Origin: Candidatus Rokuibacteriota bacterium | GTDB taxonomy: Bacteria; Methylomirabilota; Methylomirabilia; Rokubacteriales; CSP1-6 | Assembly (NCBI GenBank): GCA_003220195.1 | Contig: QHRT01000470.1 | Span: 1,173-6,310, forward strand | DNA length: 5,138 nt | Direction of reading: 5' to 3' | Shown: positions 4,525 to 5,138 of the stretch, piece after piece | Layout of the letters: each line of letters opens with the position of its first letter | Numbering within the stretch: the first letter of the stretch is position 1 | Translations under genes and position numbers: made by a program | The notes under the pieces: generated by a model | What the model was told of the DNA's origin: nothing | Databases searched by the model: none | The model's input: only the letters and a program-made list of their open reading frames with translations

Positions 4525-5138
4525 TCAGCGAGCGACGCCCCCGCCACGCCGCGCGATGAACTCCAGCGTGGCCTCTGCGCAGCGGTCCGCGTGGCTCGCC
4601 GCCACGTGATACGAGTTGCCCGGGATCACGAGCAGCTCCGAGCCCGGGATCTGCTCCTGCCACGCGCGCGTCTCGGCGACTGACGCCAGGCCGCTCTCGT
4701 CCGTCGTGATCACCAGCGTCGGGCACCCGATCTTCGGTACGTCGGCGCGGATGTCGGAGTAATTGATCGCGGCGTTGAACCCGACGATCGTGGACAGCGG
4801 CGCGCGGCCCATGAACCGGATCCACCACTCGACGCCTTCGGCGGGAAACCGATCGCCGAGCCGACCGGCCATGGTCCGCCGCGCCCAGTGCTCGACGCCC
4901 TTCGTCTCGAACTCCTGATTCAGCGCCGGGATACGCTCGGCGCCCTGGCGCAGCGGTGGCGGAGAGCCGACGACGACGAGCGTCCGCACGCGCTCCGGAC
5001 GACGCGCCGCGAACGCTCGCGCGACGATTCCGCCGATCTTCGCGCCGACGAGATGGAACCGCTCGCTGCCGAGCGAGTCCATCAGACGGGCGTAGTCGTC
5101 GATGATGACGTCGAGCGACCAGGCGAAATCGCGTGGCA
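4525..5138 (-). CDS. alpha/beta-hydrolase-fold protein with Lys at the nucleophile position, 5' end outside window
   Basis: 203 C-terminal residues are visible; the frame runs off the right edge (first full codon at 5136), so the N-terminal strands and oxyanion region are missing. The pattern is a typical alpha/beta hydrolase: DDYARLMDSLGSERFHLVG leads into the nucleophile elbow, then ARAFAARRPERVRTLVVVGSP, a cap region, the acid strand CPTLVITTDES (D146 in visible numbering) and IPGNSYH (H177) near the end. The elbow, expected as G-x-S-x-G, reads G-A-K-I-G, with an AAG codon at 5040-5038, so a lysine (visible residue 33) replaces the serine. The acid and histidine positions remain. It may be a non-hydrolytic member or use another mechanism. 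It lies upstream of the exported aldolase on the same strand and probably shares its transcript. An internal ATG at 5082 is not the true start, because conserved sequence extends upstream of it. Confidence 0.88.
   Translation of the reverse strand, partial: PRDFAWSLDVIIDDYARLMDSLGSERFHLVGAKIGGIVARAFAARRPERVRTLVVVGSPPPLRQGAERIPALNQEFETKGVEHWARRTMAGRLGDRFPAEGVEWWIRFMGRAPLSTIVGFNAAINYSDIRADVPKIGCPTLVITTDESGLASVAETRAWQEQIPGSELLVIPGNSYHVAASHADRCAEATLEFIARRGGGVAR

Overview
The window is GC-rich bacterial DNA. Its codons strongly favour G or C in the third position, and most genes have good Shine-Dalgarno sequences. It carries no rRNA, tRNA, CRISPR array, insertion sequence or taxonomic marker gene. 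A soil or sediment bacterium of an acidobacterial, rokubacterial or proteobacterial kind would fit, but I cannot place it further.

The left half (1-2338) is a cluster of small genes. On the + strand come a 49-residue acidic, proline-rich peptide (24-173) and a cysteine-free protein with the HesB/IscA (A-type Fe-S carrier) fold pattern (194-475). A strong hairpin (509-554) then separates these from a convergent - strand gene (623-1054) for a secreted, proline-rich protein with a DUF1344-like beta domain. The following 605 bases hold a tandem 16/17-bp direct repeat, a weak 68-codon ORF and a GC-rich hairpin. After them come a second HesB-like paralogue (1660-1926) and a second small secreted protein of the same beta type (2033-2338). 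The region therefore looks like a duplicated pair, a HesB-like protein plus a small exported beta protein, with one exported gene inverted. A shared upstream block, TTGACG followed eight bases later by TTCGAGCGYGAGCGT, precedes both the 1304 ORF and the 2033 gene at nearly the same distance from the start codon.

The right half (2423-5138) is a - strand gene set read from right to left. It consists of an alpha/beta-hydrolase-fold protein cut by the window edge, a class II aldolase-fold protein with a Tat export signal, and a BT1/folate-biopterin-type MFS transporter. Close spacing suggests one operon for handling a small organic compound, part of it outside the cytoplasm. The substrate is unknown. 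Two oddities stand out. The transporter reading frame is broken by an apparent one-base insertion near 3035. The hydrolase has lysine where the nucleophile serine is expected.

I see no complete, recognisable new system. The best leads are the paired cysteine-poor HesB-like and secreted proteins with their shared upstream block, and the operon combining an exported aldolase with a serine-less hydrolase.
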